The translations under genes and the position numbers were made by a program. 64,000 bases of DNA from Mycobacterium kiyosense. Its GTDB lineage: Bacteria > Actinomycetota > Actinomycetes > Mycobacteriales > Mycobacteriaceae. Positions within the stretch are counted from its first letter, which is position 1. Each line of letters begins with the position of its first letter. The stretch is from NCBI GenBank assembly GCA_021654635.1, contig AP025179.1, forward strand, positions 5,146,001-5,210,000. Reading direction: 5' to 3'. Of this stretch, positions 8,993 through 18,652 are shown one piece after another. Under the pieces are notes generated by a model. It had not been told where the DNA came from. It did no database searches and worked only from the letters and a program-made list of their open reading frames with translations.

Positions 8993-9827
8993 CTAGTCGT
9001 TCTGTAGATAGCTGAGCAGACGCAGGATCTCGATGTACAGCCACACCAGGGTCACGGTCAGGCCGAGGGCGATGCCCCATGCGGCCTTCTCCGGCGCCCC
9101 GGCGCGGATCATCTGGTCAGCGGCGTCGAAGTCGATCAGGAAGCTGAAGGCCGCGATACCGATGCAGACCAGCGAGAAGATGATCCCGACGGGCCCGGCG
9201 CTGCGCAGGCCCAGGCCCTCACCGCCGCCGACGTGGAACATCGACAGCACCAGGTTGCCCAGCATCAGCACGACCACGCCGATCAACGCCGCGAACAGCA
9301 TCCGGGTGAACTTCGGAGTGACGCGGATGGCCCCGGTCTTGTAGACCACGAGCATGCCGAAGAACACGCCGAGGGTGCCCAGGATCGCCTCGCCGATCAG
9401 CACCCCCGCGTTGGCGGAGCCCACCGAGAAGTGCGCCAGCACGAACGAGATGGCGCCGAGGAACAACCCCTCGAGCGCCGCGTAGGTGAGCACGATCGCC
9501 GGGTTGTCCTGCTTGCGCCCGAAGGTCGCGATCATGACCAGCGCGAAGCCACCGAATGCGCCGATCATGGCCAGCGGCATCGCCAGGCCCACGTTGGTCG
9601 CGGTCAAGAAGTAGGACACGACCGCCGTCGCCGACAGCAGGGCCAGCGTCAGGCCGGTCTTGGTGACGACGTCATCGATGGTGACCGGCCGCGAAACTTG
9701 TGCCGGCTGCTGGTGTAGGGGCGTAAGGGTCGGGCTGGTAGCCCGGCGTTACGCCCGGGCCGAATTGCGCGTACCCGCCCTGCTGCTTGGGCAGCGAACG
9801 GAATACCGGGTTGCTTGTCTCCCGCAC
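8993..9827 (-). pseudogene. Bax-inhibitor-1 / YccA-type membrane protein, one frameshift (Rv1072-like)
   Basis: Reconstructed as one 277-residue protein if a single extra base is removed. The N-terminal frame begins at GTG 9827 (RETSNPVFRSLPKQQGGYAQFG) with a soluble Gln/Pro-rich head. The C-terminal frame carries RPVTIDDVVTKTG and then seven hydrophobic helices ending near a conserved Asp-rich turn (LIDFDAAD), typical of the Bax inhibitor-1 superfamily. The frame changes between about 9690 and 9725; the G4 run at 9718-9721 is the most likely place. The 277-residue length after correction matches the 278 I recall for M. tuberculosis, so an assembly error is more likely than true loss. The C-terminal 208 codons alone still encode the membrane part. 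Confidence 0.75.
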
Positions 9828-9951
9828 CGTCGGATCCTCTCTCAAAAGTGCTGTTGGCTTCGAGCGTGCGAACAACTACCCAACGAGTGGTGGTCCGCTC
9901 GAGTTCCCAGCGGAGCTGCTGTTTTCTCGGTCGTCCGGGACCTGCGTCCGC

Positions 9952-9972
9952 GGTCCGGATGATGGTCCGGAT
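9952..9972. repeat. Tandem GGTCCGGAT repeat in the echA9 / Bax-inhibitor divergent region
   Basis: Two copies of GGTCCGGAT are separated by GAT, giving a 12-base period. They lie about 145 bp upstream of echA9 in the 289-bp gap shared with the divergent Bax-inhibitor gene. The spacing could suit a dimeric regulator but no family is indicated. The rest of this gap shows no further gene. Confidence 0.4.
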
Positions 9973-10116
9973 AAGCCTAAACCTTAGCCCCGCGGGCATC
10001 GCCGAGCGAGTAACGATCTAGATTGCTGGTCAAACTCTATGGCGGCGGCCGAGTCGCAGCTGAGTCGTGGCGAAGCGGCCGGGTCTGACAAGGATTCCGA
10101 CGAGGGGAGACGTGGC

Positions 10117-11166
10117 GTGACTGGGGCCGTGACTGGGGAATCCGACGAGGTCCTGACCCGCGTCGACGGCGGGGTCGGCTTTGTCACCCTCAACCGTCCC
10201 AAGGCGATCAACTCGCTGAACCAGACGATGGTGGAGTTGCTCAGCACGGTGCTGACCCGCTGGGAGCGCGACGACGCGGTACGCGCGGTGGTGCTCACCG
10301 GCGCCGGCGAACGTGGGCTGTGCGCCGGCGGCGACGTGGTGGCGATCTATCACAGCGCCCGCAAGGACGGCGTCGAGGCGCGGAAATTCTGGCGTGACGA
10401 GTATCTGCTCAACGGTCAGATCGGCCGGTTCGCCAAGCCCTATGTGGCGGTGATGGACGGCATCGTGATGGGTGGCGGGGTGGGCGTCAGCGCACACGGG
10501 AACACCCGGGTGGTCACCGACACCTCCAAGGTTGCGATGCCCGAAGTCGGCATCGGGTTCATCCCGGACGTCGGCGGCGTCTACCTGCTGTCCCGCGCGC
10601 CGGGCAAGCTGGGCCTGCACGCCGCGCTGACCGGGGCGCCGTTCGACGGCGCCGACGCCATCGCCCTGGGCTTCGCCGACCACTACGTGCCGCACGGCCA
10701 ACTCGACGCGTTCACCTCGGCGATCGCCACCGACGGCGTCGAGGGCGCGCTGGCCGGCTACGCCATCGAGCCGCCGCCGAGTAAGCTTGCCGCACAACGT
10801 GAATGGGTCGACGAGTGCTATTCTAAGGACACCGTCGCAGACATCGTCGCCGCCCTGCGCGACCACGACGCGGGACCGGCCCACGACGCCGCCGACCTGA
10901 TCGCCACCCGCTCCCCCATCGCGCTGTCGGTCACCTTCGAGGCGGTGCGCCGCGCAGCTGAGCTGCAGACGCTGGAAGACGTTCTGGTGCAGGATTATCG
11001 GGTGTCGTCAGCGTCGTTGCGATCACACGATCTGGTGGAGGGCATCCGCGCGCAACTGGTCGACAAAGACCGCAATCCGAAGTGGTCGCCGGCGAGGTTG
11101 GACGACGTCACCGTCGCCGACGTCGCCGCGTATTTCGCTCCGGCCGACGACGACCTGACGTTCTAG
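10117..11166 (+). CDS. echA9: Enoyl-CoA hydratase/isomerase family, 3-hydroxyisobutyryl-CoA hydrolase type
   Basis: Crotonase-fold protein of 349 residues. Length and the motif [14 protein letters not shown] (catalytic Glu143) match the ECH_2 / HIBYL-CoA hydrolase branch rather than short hydratases, so valine catabolism (3-hydroxyisobutyryl-CoA to 3-hydroxyisobutyrate) is the likeliest reaction. The oxyanion loops are GLCAGGD (68-74) and GGGVG (119-123). GTG at 10117 was chosen for the GAGGGGAG ribosome site 7 bases upstream; GTG 10129 is an alternative. The annotated family name echA9 is by synteny with Rv1071c. echA8 follows after 11 bases, clearly one operon. Confidence 0.9.
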   Translation: MTGAVTGESDEVLTRVDGGVGFVTLNRPKAINSLNQTMVELLSTVLTRWERDDAVRAVVLTGAGERGLCAGGDVVAIYHSARKDGVEARKFWRDEYLLNGQIGRFAKPYVAVMDGIVMGGGVGVSAHGNTRVVTDTSKVAMPEVGIGFIPDVGGVYLLSRAPGKLGLHAALTGAPFDGADAIALGFADHYVPHGQLDAFTSAIATDGVEGALAGYAIEPPPSKLAAQREWVDECYSKDTVADIVAALRDHDAGPAHDAADLIATRSPIALSVTFEAVRRAAELQTLEDVLVQDYRVSSASLRSHDLVEGIRAQLVDKDRNPKWSPARLDDVTVADVAAYFAPADDDLTF

Positions 11167-11177
11167 AAAGGCGAACC

Positions 11178-11951
11178 ATGACTTACGAGACCATCCTGGT
11201 CGAGCGCGACGAGCGGGTCGGCACCATCACCCTGAACCGACCCAAGGCCCTGAACGCCCTCAACACCCAGGTGATGAACGAAGTCACCAGCGCGGCAACC
11301 GAATTGGACAATGACCCGGGTATCGGCGCAATCATCATCACCGGCTCGGCCAAGGCGTTCGCCGCCGGCGCGGACATCAAGGAGATGGCCGGGCTGTCGT
11401 TCGCCGACGCATTCGGCGCCGACTTCTTCGCCACCTGGGGCCGGCTGGCCGCGGTGCGCACCCCGACGATCGCCGCGGTCGCCGGCTACGCCCTGGGCGG
11501 CGGCTGCGAGCTGGCGATGATGTGTGACCTGCTGATCGCCGCCGACACCGCGAAGTTCGGCCAGCCGGAGATCAAACTCGGCGTGATCCCGGGCATGGGC
11601 GGTTCACAGCGGCTGACCCGCGCGATCGGCAAGGCCAAGGCGATGGACCTGATCCTGACCGGGCGCACCATCGACGCCGCGGAAGCCGAACGCAGCGGCC
11701 TGGTTTCGCGCGTGGTCCCCGCCGACGACCTGCTGACCGAGGCCAAGGCGGTCGCCACCACCATCTCCCAGATGTCGCTGCCGGCCGCCCAAATGGCCAA
11801 GGAAGCTGTCAACCGTGCGTTCGAATCCACGCTGGCCGAGGGGCTGCTGTACGAACGCCGGCTGTTCCACTCGACATTCGCCACCGACGACCAGACTGAA
11901 GGCATGACCGCCTTCGTCGAGAAACGACCGCCGGACTTCACCCACCGATGA
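11178..11951 (+). CDS. echA8: Enoyl-CoA hydratase EchA8
   Basis: Crotonase of 257 residues that adds water to trans-2-enoyl-CoA in beta-oxidation. The oxyanion loop AAGADI is at 62-67, and the two catalytic glutamates are Glu111 (GGCELAMM) and Glu131 (QPEIKLGV), followed by [12 protein letters not shown]. The ATG start is preceded by AGAAAGGCGAACC. It ends in an ATGA overlap with the next gene, so the alpha/beta hydrolase is likely co-translated. Confidence 0.95.
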   Translation: MTYETILVERDERVGTITLNRPKALNALNTQVMNEVTSAATELDNDPGIGAIIITGSAKAFAAGADIKEMAGLSFADAFGADFFATWGRLAAVRTPTIAAVAGYALGGGCELAMMCDLLIAADTAKFGQPEIKLGVIPGMGGSQRLTRAIGKAKAMDLILTGRTIDAAEAERSGLVSRVVPADDLLTEAKAVATTISQMSLPAAQMAKEAVNRAFESTLAEGLLYERRLFHSTFATDDQTEGMTAFVEKRPPDFTHR

Positions 11952-13705
11952 GCGATTCCGCGACCACCACCGCGGCCGAGAAGCCGGCCGGGGACGAGCC
12001 CGCTGAGGGCCCGGATCCCGCTGCGGCACAACCGATTCAGGGTCATTGGTGGGTTCGCAACTACACCTACACCGGCACCATGGTGGGCCTGATCTTCGTC
12101 TGGCTGTCGCTGACTCCCTCGCTGCTGCCCCGCGGACCGCTGTTTCAGGGCGCGGTCAGCGGGTGTTCGGGCGCCATCGGTTACGGGCTGGGGGTGTTCA
12201 CCGTCTGGCTGGTCCGCTACATGCGCTCGCAGACCACCAGCCCCCCGGCGCCGGCCTGGGCGTGGGCGCCGCTGATCGCCGTCGGGGCGATCGGGATCGT
12301 GGTGATGGCGATCCGGTTCCACGTCTGGCAGGACCGGGTGCGCGACATCATGGGCGTGGAACACCTGAAGTGGTACGACTATCCGCTGACCGGGGTGTTG
12401 TCGGTGATCGTGCTGTTCACCCTGGTCGAGGTCGGCAAGTTGATCCGCTGGCTGGTGATTCTCCTGGTGGCGCAAGTGGATCGGGTTGCGCCGTTCCGGC
12501 TTTCGGCGACCATCGTGGTGGTGGGGCTGGTGGTGTTGTCGATCACCCTGGTCAACGGTGTGGTGCTCAAGTTCGCCATGCGTTCCATGAACGACACGTT
12601 CGCCTCGGTCAACAACGAGATGGATCCTGACTTCGCACCGCCGAATACGAAGCTGCGTTCGGGGGGACCGGAGTCGGCGGTGACGTGGCAGTCGTTGGGC
12701 CACCAGGGCCGGATCTTCGTCGGCGGTGGCCCTTCGGTGCGGCAGCTCACCGCCTTCAGCGACACGCCGGCCATCGAGCCGATCCGCGCCTATGCTGGCC
12801 TGGATTCGGCGAAGGGCATCGAGGCGACCGCGGAGATGGCCGCCCGCGAACTGGCCCGCACCGGCGGGCTGCAACGTGCGGTGGTCGCGGTGGCCACCAC
12901 CACCGGCACCGGCTGGATCAACGAGGCGGAAGCCTCGGCGCTGGAGTACATGTACAACGGCAACACCGCGATCGTCAGCATGCAGTATTCGTTTCTGCCC
13001 AGCTGGCTGTCGTTCCTGGTGGACCGGGAACGCGCGCGTCAGGCCGGGCAGGCGTTGTTCGAGGCGGTCGACAAGCTGGTCCGGCAGATGCCGGAGGGCA
13101 GCCGTCCCAAGCTGGTGGTGTTCGGGGAGAGCCTGGGATCGTTCGGCGGCGAGGCACCGTTCATGAGCCTCAACAACATCCTGGCCCGCACCGACGGCGC
13201 GTTGTTCAGCGGTCCGACGTTCAACAACACCATCTGGACCCAGCTGACCGCGACGCGGGATCGTGGCTCGCCGGAGTGGTTGCCGATCTTCGATGACGGG
13301 CACCATGTCCGGTTCGTGGCGCGGCCCGAGGATCTGAACCGTCCGTCACCCGAGTGGGGCCGGCCGCGGGTGGTGTATCTGCAGCACGCCTCCGACCCGA
13401 TCGCGTGGTGGCGGCCCGACCTGGCGTTCAGCCAGCCGGACTGGTTACGCGAGAAGCGCGGCTACGACGTGCTTCCCGAGATGCGCTGGATTCCGCTGGT
13501 GACGTTCCTGCAGGTCTCCGCCGACATGGCGGTCGCGGTCGACGTGCCCGACGGGCACGGTCACCGCTACGTGGCCAACGCCGCCGACAGCTGGGCGGCG
13601 GTGCTCTCGCCGCCGGGCTGGACGCCGGAGAAGACCAAGAAGCTGCGGCCGCTGCTGCACGCCGAGTCGATGCCGCTGGGCACCGGCGAGGGCTCGGACG
13701 GCTAG
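11948..13705 (+). CDS. Membrane-anchored alpha/beta hydrolase (Rv1069c-like)
   Basis: 585-residue protein. After a soluble acidic N-terminus come four hydrophobic segments between about residues 40 and 205, then a C-terminal domain with a lipase-like nucleophile elbow GESLGSFGG near residue 400. The acidic and His residues are not certain. This is the conserved mycobacterial alpha/beta-hydrolase membrane family of Rv1069c. Its substrate is unknown; co-transcription with crotonases suggests a lipid or CoA-ester connection. It overlaps echA8 by 4 bases at the start and the convergent rhodanese gene by 4 bases at the stop. Confidence 0.85.
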   Translation: MSDSATTTAAEKPAGDEPAEGPDPAAAQPIQGHWWVRNYTYTGTMVGLIFVWLSLTPSLLPRGPLFQGAVSGCSGAIGYGLGVFTVWLVRYMRSQTTSPPAPAWAWAPLIAVGAIGIVVMAIRFHVWQDRVRDIMGVEHLKWYDYPLTGVLSVIVLFTLVEVGKLIRWLVILLVAQVDRVAPFRLSATIVVVGLVVLSITLVNGVVLKFAMRSMNDTFASVNNEMDPDFAPPNTKLRSGGPESAVTWQSLGHQGRIFVGGGPSVRQLTAFSDTPAIEPIRAYAGLDSAKGIEATAEMAARELARTGGLQRAVVAVATTTGTGWINEAEASALEYMYNGNTAIVSMQYSFLPSWLSFLVDRERARQAGQALFEAVDKLVRQMPEGSRPKLVVFGESLGSFGGEAPFMSLNNILARTDGALFSGPTFNNTIWTQLTATRDRGSPEWLPIFDDGHHVRFVARPEDLNRPSPEWGRPRVVYLQHASDPIAWWRPDLAFSQPDWLREKRGYDVLPEMRWIPLVTFLQVSADMAVAVDVPDGHGHRYVANAADSWAAVLSPPGWTPEKTKKLRPLLHAESMPLGTGEGSDG

Positions 13706-14082
13706 CTCAGCGAGGCGAGCACCCCGGCGGCGGCCAGCGCCTGATAGCCGCCGATCACGTCGGTGGCGCGGTGCAGTCCCAGGTCCAGCAGTGCGGCGGC
13801 GGCCAGGCTGGAGGTGTAGCCCTGCGAGCAGAGGATCACCCATTCGACGTCGTCGCCGGCGGCTTCGGGCAGCCGGGCGTCGCTGGTGGGGTCGCAGCGC
13901 CATTCCAGGACGTTGCGTTCGATCGGCAGCGCCCCGGGGATCTCGCCCTCGCGGGCGCGTTGGGCCTGCGGACGGATGTCGACCAGCACCGCTCCCCGCG
14001 CCACCGCCTCGGGCACCTGTTCGGCGGGCAGCCGCCGGTACCGGCTGCGGGCCGCCTCCAGCACGTCGTCGATGCGGCTCAT
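13702..14082 (-). CDS. Single-domain rhodanese-like sulfurtransferase
   Basis: 126 residues forming one rhodanese domain. The signature VDIRP is at about residue 34, the active-site loop CSQGYTS (Cys + six residues) near 85, and the closing GGYQAL segment near 110. A rhodanese would move sulfane sulfur from thiosulfate or a persulfide to an acceptor. It overlaps the upstream cysteine dioxygenase gene by ATGA, so both are made together, which points to cysteine/sulfane sulfur catabolism. Same order as Rv1066-Rv1065 in M. tuberculosis as I remember it. Confidence 0.88.
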   Translation of the reverse strand: MSRIDDVLEAARSRYRRLPAEQVPEAVARGAVLVDIRPQAQRAREGEIPGALPIERNVLEWRCDPTSDARLPEAAGDDVEWVILCSQGYTSSLAAAALLDLGLHRATDVIGGYQALAAAGVLASLS

Positions 14083-14594
14083 CCGGGCCCTTCGGGTTGG
14101 TCGGTCAGTTCGGTGCGCTGCCGCCGCAGCGAGTTGCGCTCGGTGACTTCGTAGTACGACATCGCGGTCAGCGGCGGCGAGTACGCGTGCACGCTCAGCG
14201 TGGGCTCCAACGTGCGAGCAGCCAAGCCGGTCACCGGCGTCGGGCCGGGGATGGGCCTGGGCGCCCACACCACGTCGTGCACCCAGCCCAGCGGAAACCC
14301 GGCCTGATCGCCGGCGTCGAGCCGACGGCGACGCAGTTTCCTTCCGTCCCAGCGGAATTCGTTGAGCGAGCCGGAGAGCACCGTCAACGCGCCCAGTGAA
14401 CCGCCGTGGTCGTGCAGTTCGGTGGCGTGTCCGGGAACCCAGCTGATCAGCCAGATATCGAGTTCCTCGTCGCCGTGGATGCGGGTGAACCAGCGTTCGG
14501 TCTGCGGGACGCCGCCCGGGGGCAGCAGGTGGTCGCAGCGTCCGCTGAGCACGTCGTCGGCGGCCTGATCGGTGGCGTGCAGCAGGTCGGGCAC
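14079..14594 (-). CDS. Cysteine dioxygenase type I (cupin)
   Basis: 171-residue cupin. The iron-binding histidines are in ELHDHGGS (two His), and a third sits in WVHDVVW near residue 100; the SVHAYSPPL strand near the C-terminus is typical of bacterial CDO, which oxidises cysteine to cysteine sulfinate. The GTG start at 14594 is the first clear start in this frame. A more natural ATG at 14698 lies in another frame and would require a one-base shift near 14600-14650, so the N-terminus is uncertain. It is coupled to the rhodanese gene. Confidence 0.85.
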   Translation of the reverse strand: MPDLLHATDQAADDVLSGRCDHLLPPGGVPQTERWFTRIHGDEELDIWLISWVPGHATELHDHGGSLGALTVLSGSLNEFRWDGRKLRRRRLDAGDQAGFPLGWVHDVVWAPRPIPGPTPVTGLAARTLEPTLSVHAYSPPLTAMSYYEVTERNSLRRQRTELTDQPEGPG

Positions 14595-14808
14595 CCGCAG
14601 CCGGGTGGGCCCGGGATAGGGGCGGTCAGCGCGGCGGACAGGGTCGGGTAGGGCCGGGACAGCGGTTTGGCGAGTGGCTTGGCAAGTGGCATGGCCATGG
14701 GAGAACTCCGGGTTGGGAACGTTTGGAGGCAGGCGGTGTCAGGGCCGACAACACTCGCAAAATCCGAACCGGGCCATCACGGGAGGAAGTTTTGCATAGA
14801 TTGAGACG

Positions 14809-15258
14809 GTGCGTCGGTGCCGTCGTCTCCCGCTGCGGTGGTCAGTGCTGTGGAAAACGACTGTTGCGATCGTGGTTAGCGGGTGCGCGTTGACGGGCTG
14901 CTCGGCCGGCGGCGACGGCGGCAAGGCACCCTCGTCGTCGGTGTCGACGACGACGGCGACGAGTTCGCTGCCGCCCGGTGCCATCGGGGTCTCCCCCGCC
15001 GGTGTGACGACGCGGGTCGACGCTCCGGCGGAGTCGACCGAGGAAGAGTATTTCCAGGCCTGCCATGCCGCCCGGGTGTGGATGGACGGTCAGGGCGCCG
15101 CCGGCGACGCCGCGATCGAGCCGTATCTGGCGATGGTTCAGGGGTCCGCATCGGGCGTTGCCGGCAGCTGGAACAAGCGGTGGGCGGATTTGGGTCCGGC
15201 GCGGCAGGCGGGAGTGATCGTCGCGGCGCAGGCGGCGGCCCGGGGCGAGTGCGGCTAG
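14809..15258 (+). CDS. lpqV: Putative lipoprotein LpqV
   Basis: 149-residue exported lipoprotein. A basic N-terminus (VRRCRR) is followed by a hydrophobic stretch and the lipobox LTGC at about residues 28-31, then a Gly/Ser/Thr-rich linker and a small C-terminal domain with conserved Cys residues and Trp. Only a GTG start is available ahead of the signal peptide. Function is unknown. It stands alone between the divergent CDO gene and the patatin, in the Rv1064c position. Confidence 0.82.
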   Translation: MRRCRRLPLRWSVLWKTTVAIVVSGCALTGCSAGGDGGKAPSSSVSTTTATSSLPPGAIGVSPAGVTTRVDAPAESTEEEYFQACHAARVWMDGQGAAGDAAIEPYLAMVQGSASGVAGSWNKRWADLGPARQAGVIVAAQAAARGECG

Positions 15259-15352
15259 CCGGCCCGGCAGCGGCTTCGGCGAATTGCGATCAGGGGTAGG
15301 CGAACTGCCGGCCGGGTCGGCGGAGCGGCCTGGCGCCAAGCAGAATGGCGGG

Positions 15353-16411
15353 ATGGCCGAACCGACTGCCGTGCACCCGCGCCGGTCCCGCGTCGCGCTG
15401 GCCCTGGGCAGCGGCGGCGCCCGCGGGTACGCGCACATCGGCGTGATCCAGGTGCTGCAGGAACGCGGCTACCAGGTGGTCGGGATCGCCGGCTCGTCGA
15501 TGGGCGCGCTGGTGGGCGGAGTCAGCGCGGCCGGCCATCTCGACGAGCTCGCCGAGTGGGCCCAGTCCCTGACTCAGCGCACCATTCTGCGGCTGCTGGA
15601 TCCGTCGTTGACCGCGGCGGGCGTGCTGCGGGCCGAGAAGATCCTGGACGCGGTGCGCGACATTCTCGGGCCGGTCGACATCGAGGAGCTGTCCATACCG
15701 TTTACCGCGGTGGCCACCGATCTGCTGACCGGCAAGTCGGTGTGGTTTCAGCGCGGACCCATCGACGAGGCGATTCGCGCGTCCATCGCGATACCCGGGG
15801 TGATCGCTCCGCATGAGATCGACGGGCGTCTGTTGGCCGACGGCGGCATCCTGGATCCGCTGCCGATGGCGCCGATCGCCGCCACCAACGCCGACCTGAC
15901 CATTGCGGTGAGCCTCAACGGCAGCGAACCGGGCGCCACGCGGGACGCCGAACCGGGTATGACGGCCGAGTGGCTGAACCGCATGGTGCGCAGTACCACA
16001 GCGCTTTTCGACATCAGCTCGGCCAAGGCCCTGCTGGATCGGCCGACGGCGCGCGCGGTGCTGAGCCGGTTCGGCGCGACCACACCGGAGCTCGAGGAAT
16101 CCGAATCCGACCCGGAAAACGTTGCTGGACAACACCACAACGACGACGACGTCGAGGTGCCGGAGATTCCCAAGCTCGGCGGTTTCGACGTGATGAACAG
16201 AACTATCGACATCGCGCAATCGGCGCTGGCCCGCCACACCCTGGCCGCCTACCCGCCCGACCTGCTCATCGAGGTGCCGCGCACCACCTGCCGCAGCCTG
16301 GAGTTCCACCGCGCTGCCGAGGTGATCGGGACCGGCCGCGACCTCGCCACCCGCGCGCTGGATGCGTTCGAGGACACCGGCCAGACCCGCCAGCCGGCGA
16401 TCGAAGGCTGA
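15353..16411 (+). CDS. Patatin-like phospholipase (Rv1063c-like)
   Basis: 352 residues with a patatin fold: oxyanion loop GSGGARG (20-25), nucleophile Ser49 in GSSMG, and the dyad Asp in LADGGILDPLP. Patatins use a Ser-Asp dyad to hydrolyse phospholipid or other acyl esters. No signal peptide is visible. The C-terminal part contains an acidic, His/Asp-rich insert (about residues 245-275). It ends 1 base from the stop of a second, convergent patatin. Confidence 0.9.
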   Translation: MAEPTAVHPRRSRVALALGSGGARGYAHIGVIQVLQERGYQVVGIAGSSMGALVGGVSAAGHLDELAEWAQSLTQRTILRLLDPSLTAAGVLRAEKILDAVRDILGPVDIEELSIPFTAVATDLLTGKSVWFQRGPIDEAIRASIAIPGVIAPHEIDGRLLADGGILDPLPMAPIAATNADLTIAVSLNGSEPGATRDAEPGMTAEWLNRMVRSTTALFDISSAKALLDRPTARAVLSRFGATTPELEESESDPENVAGQHHNDDDVEVPEIPKLGGFDVMNRTIDIAQSALARHTLAAYPPDLLIEVPRTTCRSLEFHRAAEVIGTGRDLATRALDAFEDTGQTRQPAIEG

Positions 16412-16412
16412 A

Positions 16413-17279
16413 TCAGACACCCAGAAACGTTGCGACGGAACGAGCTTCGCGACGGCCCTGGGCGCGACCGGCCGTCGCCGACCCGATCCGGCAGCGTGGG
16501 TCCAGCGGGTTGGCCCCGAATGCCGCCAGCGACTGCTCGTCGGCGAACACGGTGATCGTCTCGCCCGGGAACGCCGCGATCTCGGCGGCCGGCCCGGCGC
16601 CGAACGGCGACGGGGTGTCCGCACCCGCGGGCACCAGCACCACCGCGACGTCGCAGTCGTCGACGACGCCGATGTTGACGGAGCTGTTGACCCCGCCGTC
16701 CATGTAGCGCCGGCCGGCGATGGTCACCGGTGGCCAGGCGCCGGGCACCGCGCAACTGGCGGCTACCGCGTCGACCAGGTCGACTCCCCAGTCGCGGTCG
16801 AACACCACCAATTCGCCGGTGGCAGTGTCGATTGCGGTGATCCTCAGGTCCCGCTCCGGCCACTGGTGCGACGGCAGACGCGCGGCGATGATCTGGCGCC
16901 GCACCGACTCGGGCACGGTTTCGGTGGCCAGCGCCACCGACCCGATGCGCTGCAGCCGTCCCCGCGTGCGGTCAAATCCGTCGGTGCGGGGCTCGCGCAG
17001 GGCATCCAGGAAGAGCTCGGTGATGGTCTCGATGTCGACGCCGGGATCGATCTCGGCGGAGGTCTCGGCGATCTGCCGGCCGAACAGCGCCTCCAGTGGG
17101 CTGCCGCTGCCGATCTGCGCGGAAACCGCCGAGCCCGCCGAGGTGCCGAGCAGCACGTCGGAGTCCAGCAACAGCCGCGCCGCCTCCGGCGATTCGTCGG
17201 CGATACCTTGCAGAACCCCGGTCTCCCAGGCGATTCCGGCGACTCCGCCACCGGCCAGGACAAGTGCGCGCCGGGTCAT
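16413..17279 (-). CDS. Patatin-like phospholipase (Rv1062-like)
   Basis: 288 residues. The oxyanion loop is GGGVAG (10-15), the nucleophile is Ser47 in GTSAG, and the dyad Asp is in MDGGVNSS. Compared with its convergent neighbour it has a shorter C-terminus and an ATP/GTP-like GGG start but no signal peptide. Its start abuts the stop of the glutamine amidotransferase gene, so the two form an operon with the SRPBCC and DapB-like genes upstream. Confidence 0.9.
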   Translation of the reverse strand: MTRRALVLAGGGVAGIAWETGVLQGIADESPEAARLLLDSDVLLGTSAGSAVSAQIGSGSPLEALFGRQIAETSAEIDPGVDIETITELFLDALREPRTDGFDRTRGRLQRIGSVALATETVPESVRRQIIAARLPSHQWPERDLRITAIDTATGELVVFDRDWGVDLVDAVAASCAVPGAWPPVTIAGRRYMDGGVNSSVNIGVVDDCDVAVVLVPAGADTPSPFGAGPAAEIAAFPGETITVFADEQSLAAFGANPLDPRCRIGSATAGRAQGRREARSVATFLGV

Positions 17280-18173
17280 CTACGTTTCTCCGCGGGGCGC
17301 GGGGTGCCGCGTGCCCGGCAGCGCATGCTGGGCGCGAAACACCGGCTGAGCCAGATCATCTCGGCGTAGCAGCTGGCGGGGCGGGTCGGGCAGCACCAGG
17401 GTGCGCGTGACGTGCAGATCGGTGTCGACGTGTACCAACTCCCCCGCCTCGAGCAGACACCAGCGCGGGTCGTCGTCCATCGGCTCGGTGGCGAACAGCA
17501 CCGACGACCTTTCGGCCAATGTGTCGCTCTGCGCATGAATCCGCACCGTGGACATGTCGAAATCGGGGTCGCCGTCCACGTGCCGATCCAGCATGAACAG
17601 CTGATGCGTGTCCGGGTAGCGCAGCGCCCACATCTGAGTTCCCATGCACAGCAATATATTGACGGCGTAGATCGGCACGTTGGCGGCAAGCCAGCCGACG
17701 GCGTCGGCGATACCGGTCGACACCTCACCGTGGGCACGGATGCTTGCGGTGATGAGTGCGAACACCCGCTCGGAATCGGTCTGACCCAAAACCAGGTCGT
17801 ACGTGCCTAATTCGCGTAGTCGTTCGTCGAGGACGTCGAGACCTTCGATCATCCCGTTGTGCGCGAAGATCCGGCCGTCCTGCAGGAACGGGTGGGTGTT
17901 GAGCACATCTCTGGAGCCGGTCGTGGAATACCGGACATGGGCGATGAAGGTGGTTCCGGTCAGTCGGTGCGCCTCGGTGGCGAAGTCGTGGTCACGCCAG
18001 GCCGCGATCGGCTCTTTGAACAGTTGGGCGCGGCCGTGCTCGTCGAAGACGCCGATGCCGCTGCCGTCCGGGTTCTGCCGGCTCTGCCGGGCCAGGCTGT
18101 CCGGCGCGTCCAGCAGCCAAAAAGTTGCTGTCACAACCTCTGTCCCGGCATGCAGGCCGAATAGCCGACACAC
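17280..18173 (-). CDS. Class II glutamine amidotransferase domain protein
   Basis: 297-residue Ntn-hydrolase. Cys2 (MCRLFG) becomes the N-terminal nucleophile after Met removal; HVRYSTTGS and HNGMIEG are the glutamine-site motifs of this family. No synthase domain is attached. The product resembles the EgtC/YafJ group, so it may hydrolyse gamma-glutamyl amide bonds of a small molecule; egtABD neighbours are absent, so a role in ergothioneine synthesis is not supported here. Three bases separate it from the SRPBCC gene. Confidence 0.87.
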   Translation of the reverse strand: MCRLFGLHAGTEVVTATFWLLDAPDSLARQSRQNPDGSGIGVFDEHGRAQLFKEPIAAWRDHDFATEAHRLTGTTFIAHVRYSTTGSRDVLNTHPFLQDGRIFAHNGMIEGLDVLDERLRELGTYDLVLGQTDSERVFALITASIRAHGEVSTGIADAVGWLAANVPIYAVNILLCMGTQMWALRYPDTHQLFMLDRHVDGDPDFDMSTVRIHAQSDTLAERSSVLFATEPMDDDPRWCLLEAGELVHVDTDLHVTRTLVLPDPPRQLLRRDDLAQPVFRAQHALPGTRHPAPRGET

Positions 18174-18176
18174 GTT

Positions 18177-18650
18177 TCAATCCACCAGCTGGGCGGACAG
18201 TTTTTCCAGCACCACGCGGGCGTAGCCCTTCCACATCTTGGCGAACACCGGCGTCACTGCCGCCGCCGCAGGTGATTTGGGGTGCAGCGTCCACTGCCAG
18301 CTCACCCGGGTGCCGGTGCCGGCGGGGGTGAACGACCAGAGGCCGTCGACCGAGGTGACCAGGGCTGCCAGCGGGCCGCTGAGTCCGGACAGTGTGTACC
18401 CGAACGAGTTTGGCGGTTCAACGCTGGTCAGCGTCTCGCGTGCGCGGCCGCCGCCGACCATCAGCAGCACGCGAGTCTGGCCGACGGCATCCCAGGCGCC
18501 GGTTTGCTCGCGCACCTCTTTGATCGGCGGGATCACGCCGTACCACTGCGAGAAGATCCGCGGCAGCGGTATCGGCATCGTTGCGGTGAATGCATCCTCG
18601 ACCGAGACCGGGATGGCCCGCGACTGTTCCACTACGACAGGTCGTGGCAT
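18177..18650 (-). CDS. SRPBCC (START-like) ligand-binding protein
   Basis: 157-residue helix-grip protein: an N-terminal strand with SRAIPVSVEDAF, a basic/aromatic middle (FGYTLSGLSGPLAALV) and a long C-terminal helix (AKMWKGYARVVLEKL) forming the usual cavity lid. It is likely a polyketide-cyclase/START-type hydrophobic ligand binder. The start at 18650 follows the DapB-like gene stop by 2 bases, so they are co-translated. Corresponds in order to Rv1060. Confidence 0.82.
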   Translation of the reverse strand: MPRPVVVEQSRAIPVSVEDAFTATMPIPLPRIFSQWYGVIPPIKEVREQTGAWDAVGQTRVLLMVGGGRARETLTSVEPPNSFGYTLSGLSGPLAALVTSVDGLWSFTPAGTGTRVSWQWTLHPKSPAAAAVTPVFAKMWKGYARVVLEKLSAQLVD

Positions 18651-18652
18651 GC

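Noticed and set aside
11486..13306. 606-codon minus-strand frame opposite echA8 and the alpha/beta hydrolase
   Set aside because: Arg/His/Gln-rich antisense frame without domain motifs; both genes on the plus strand are clear.
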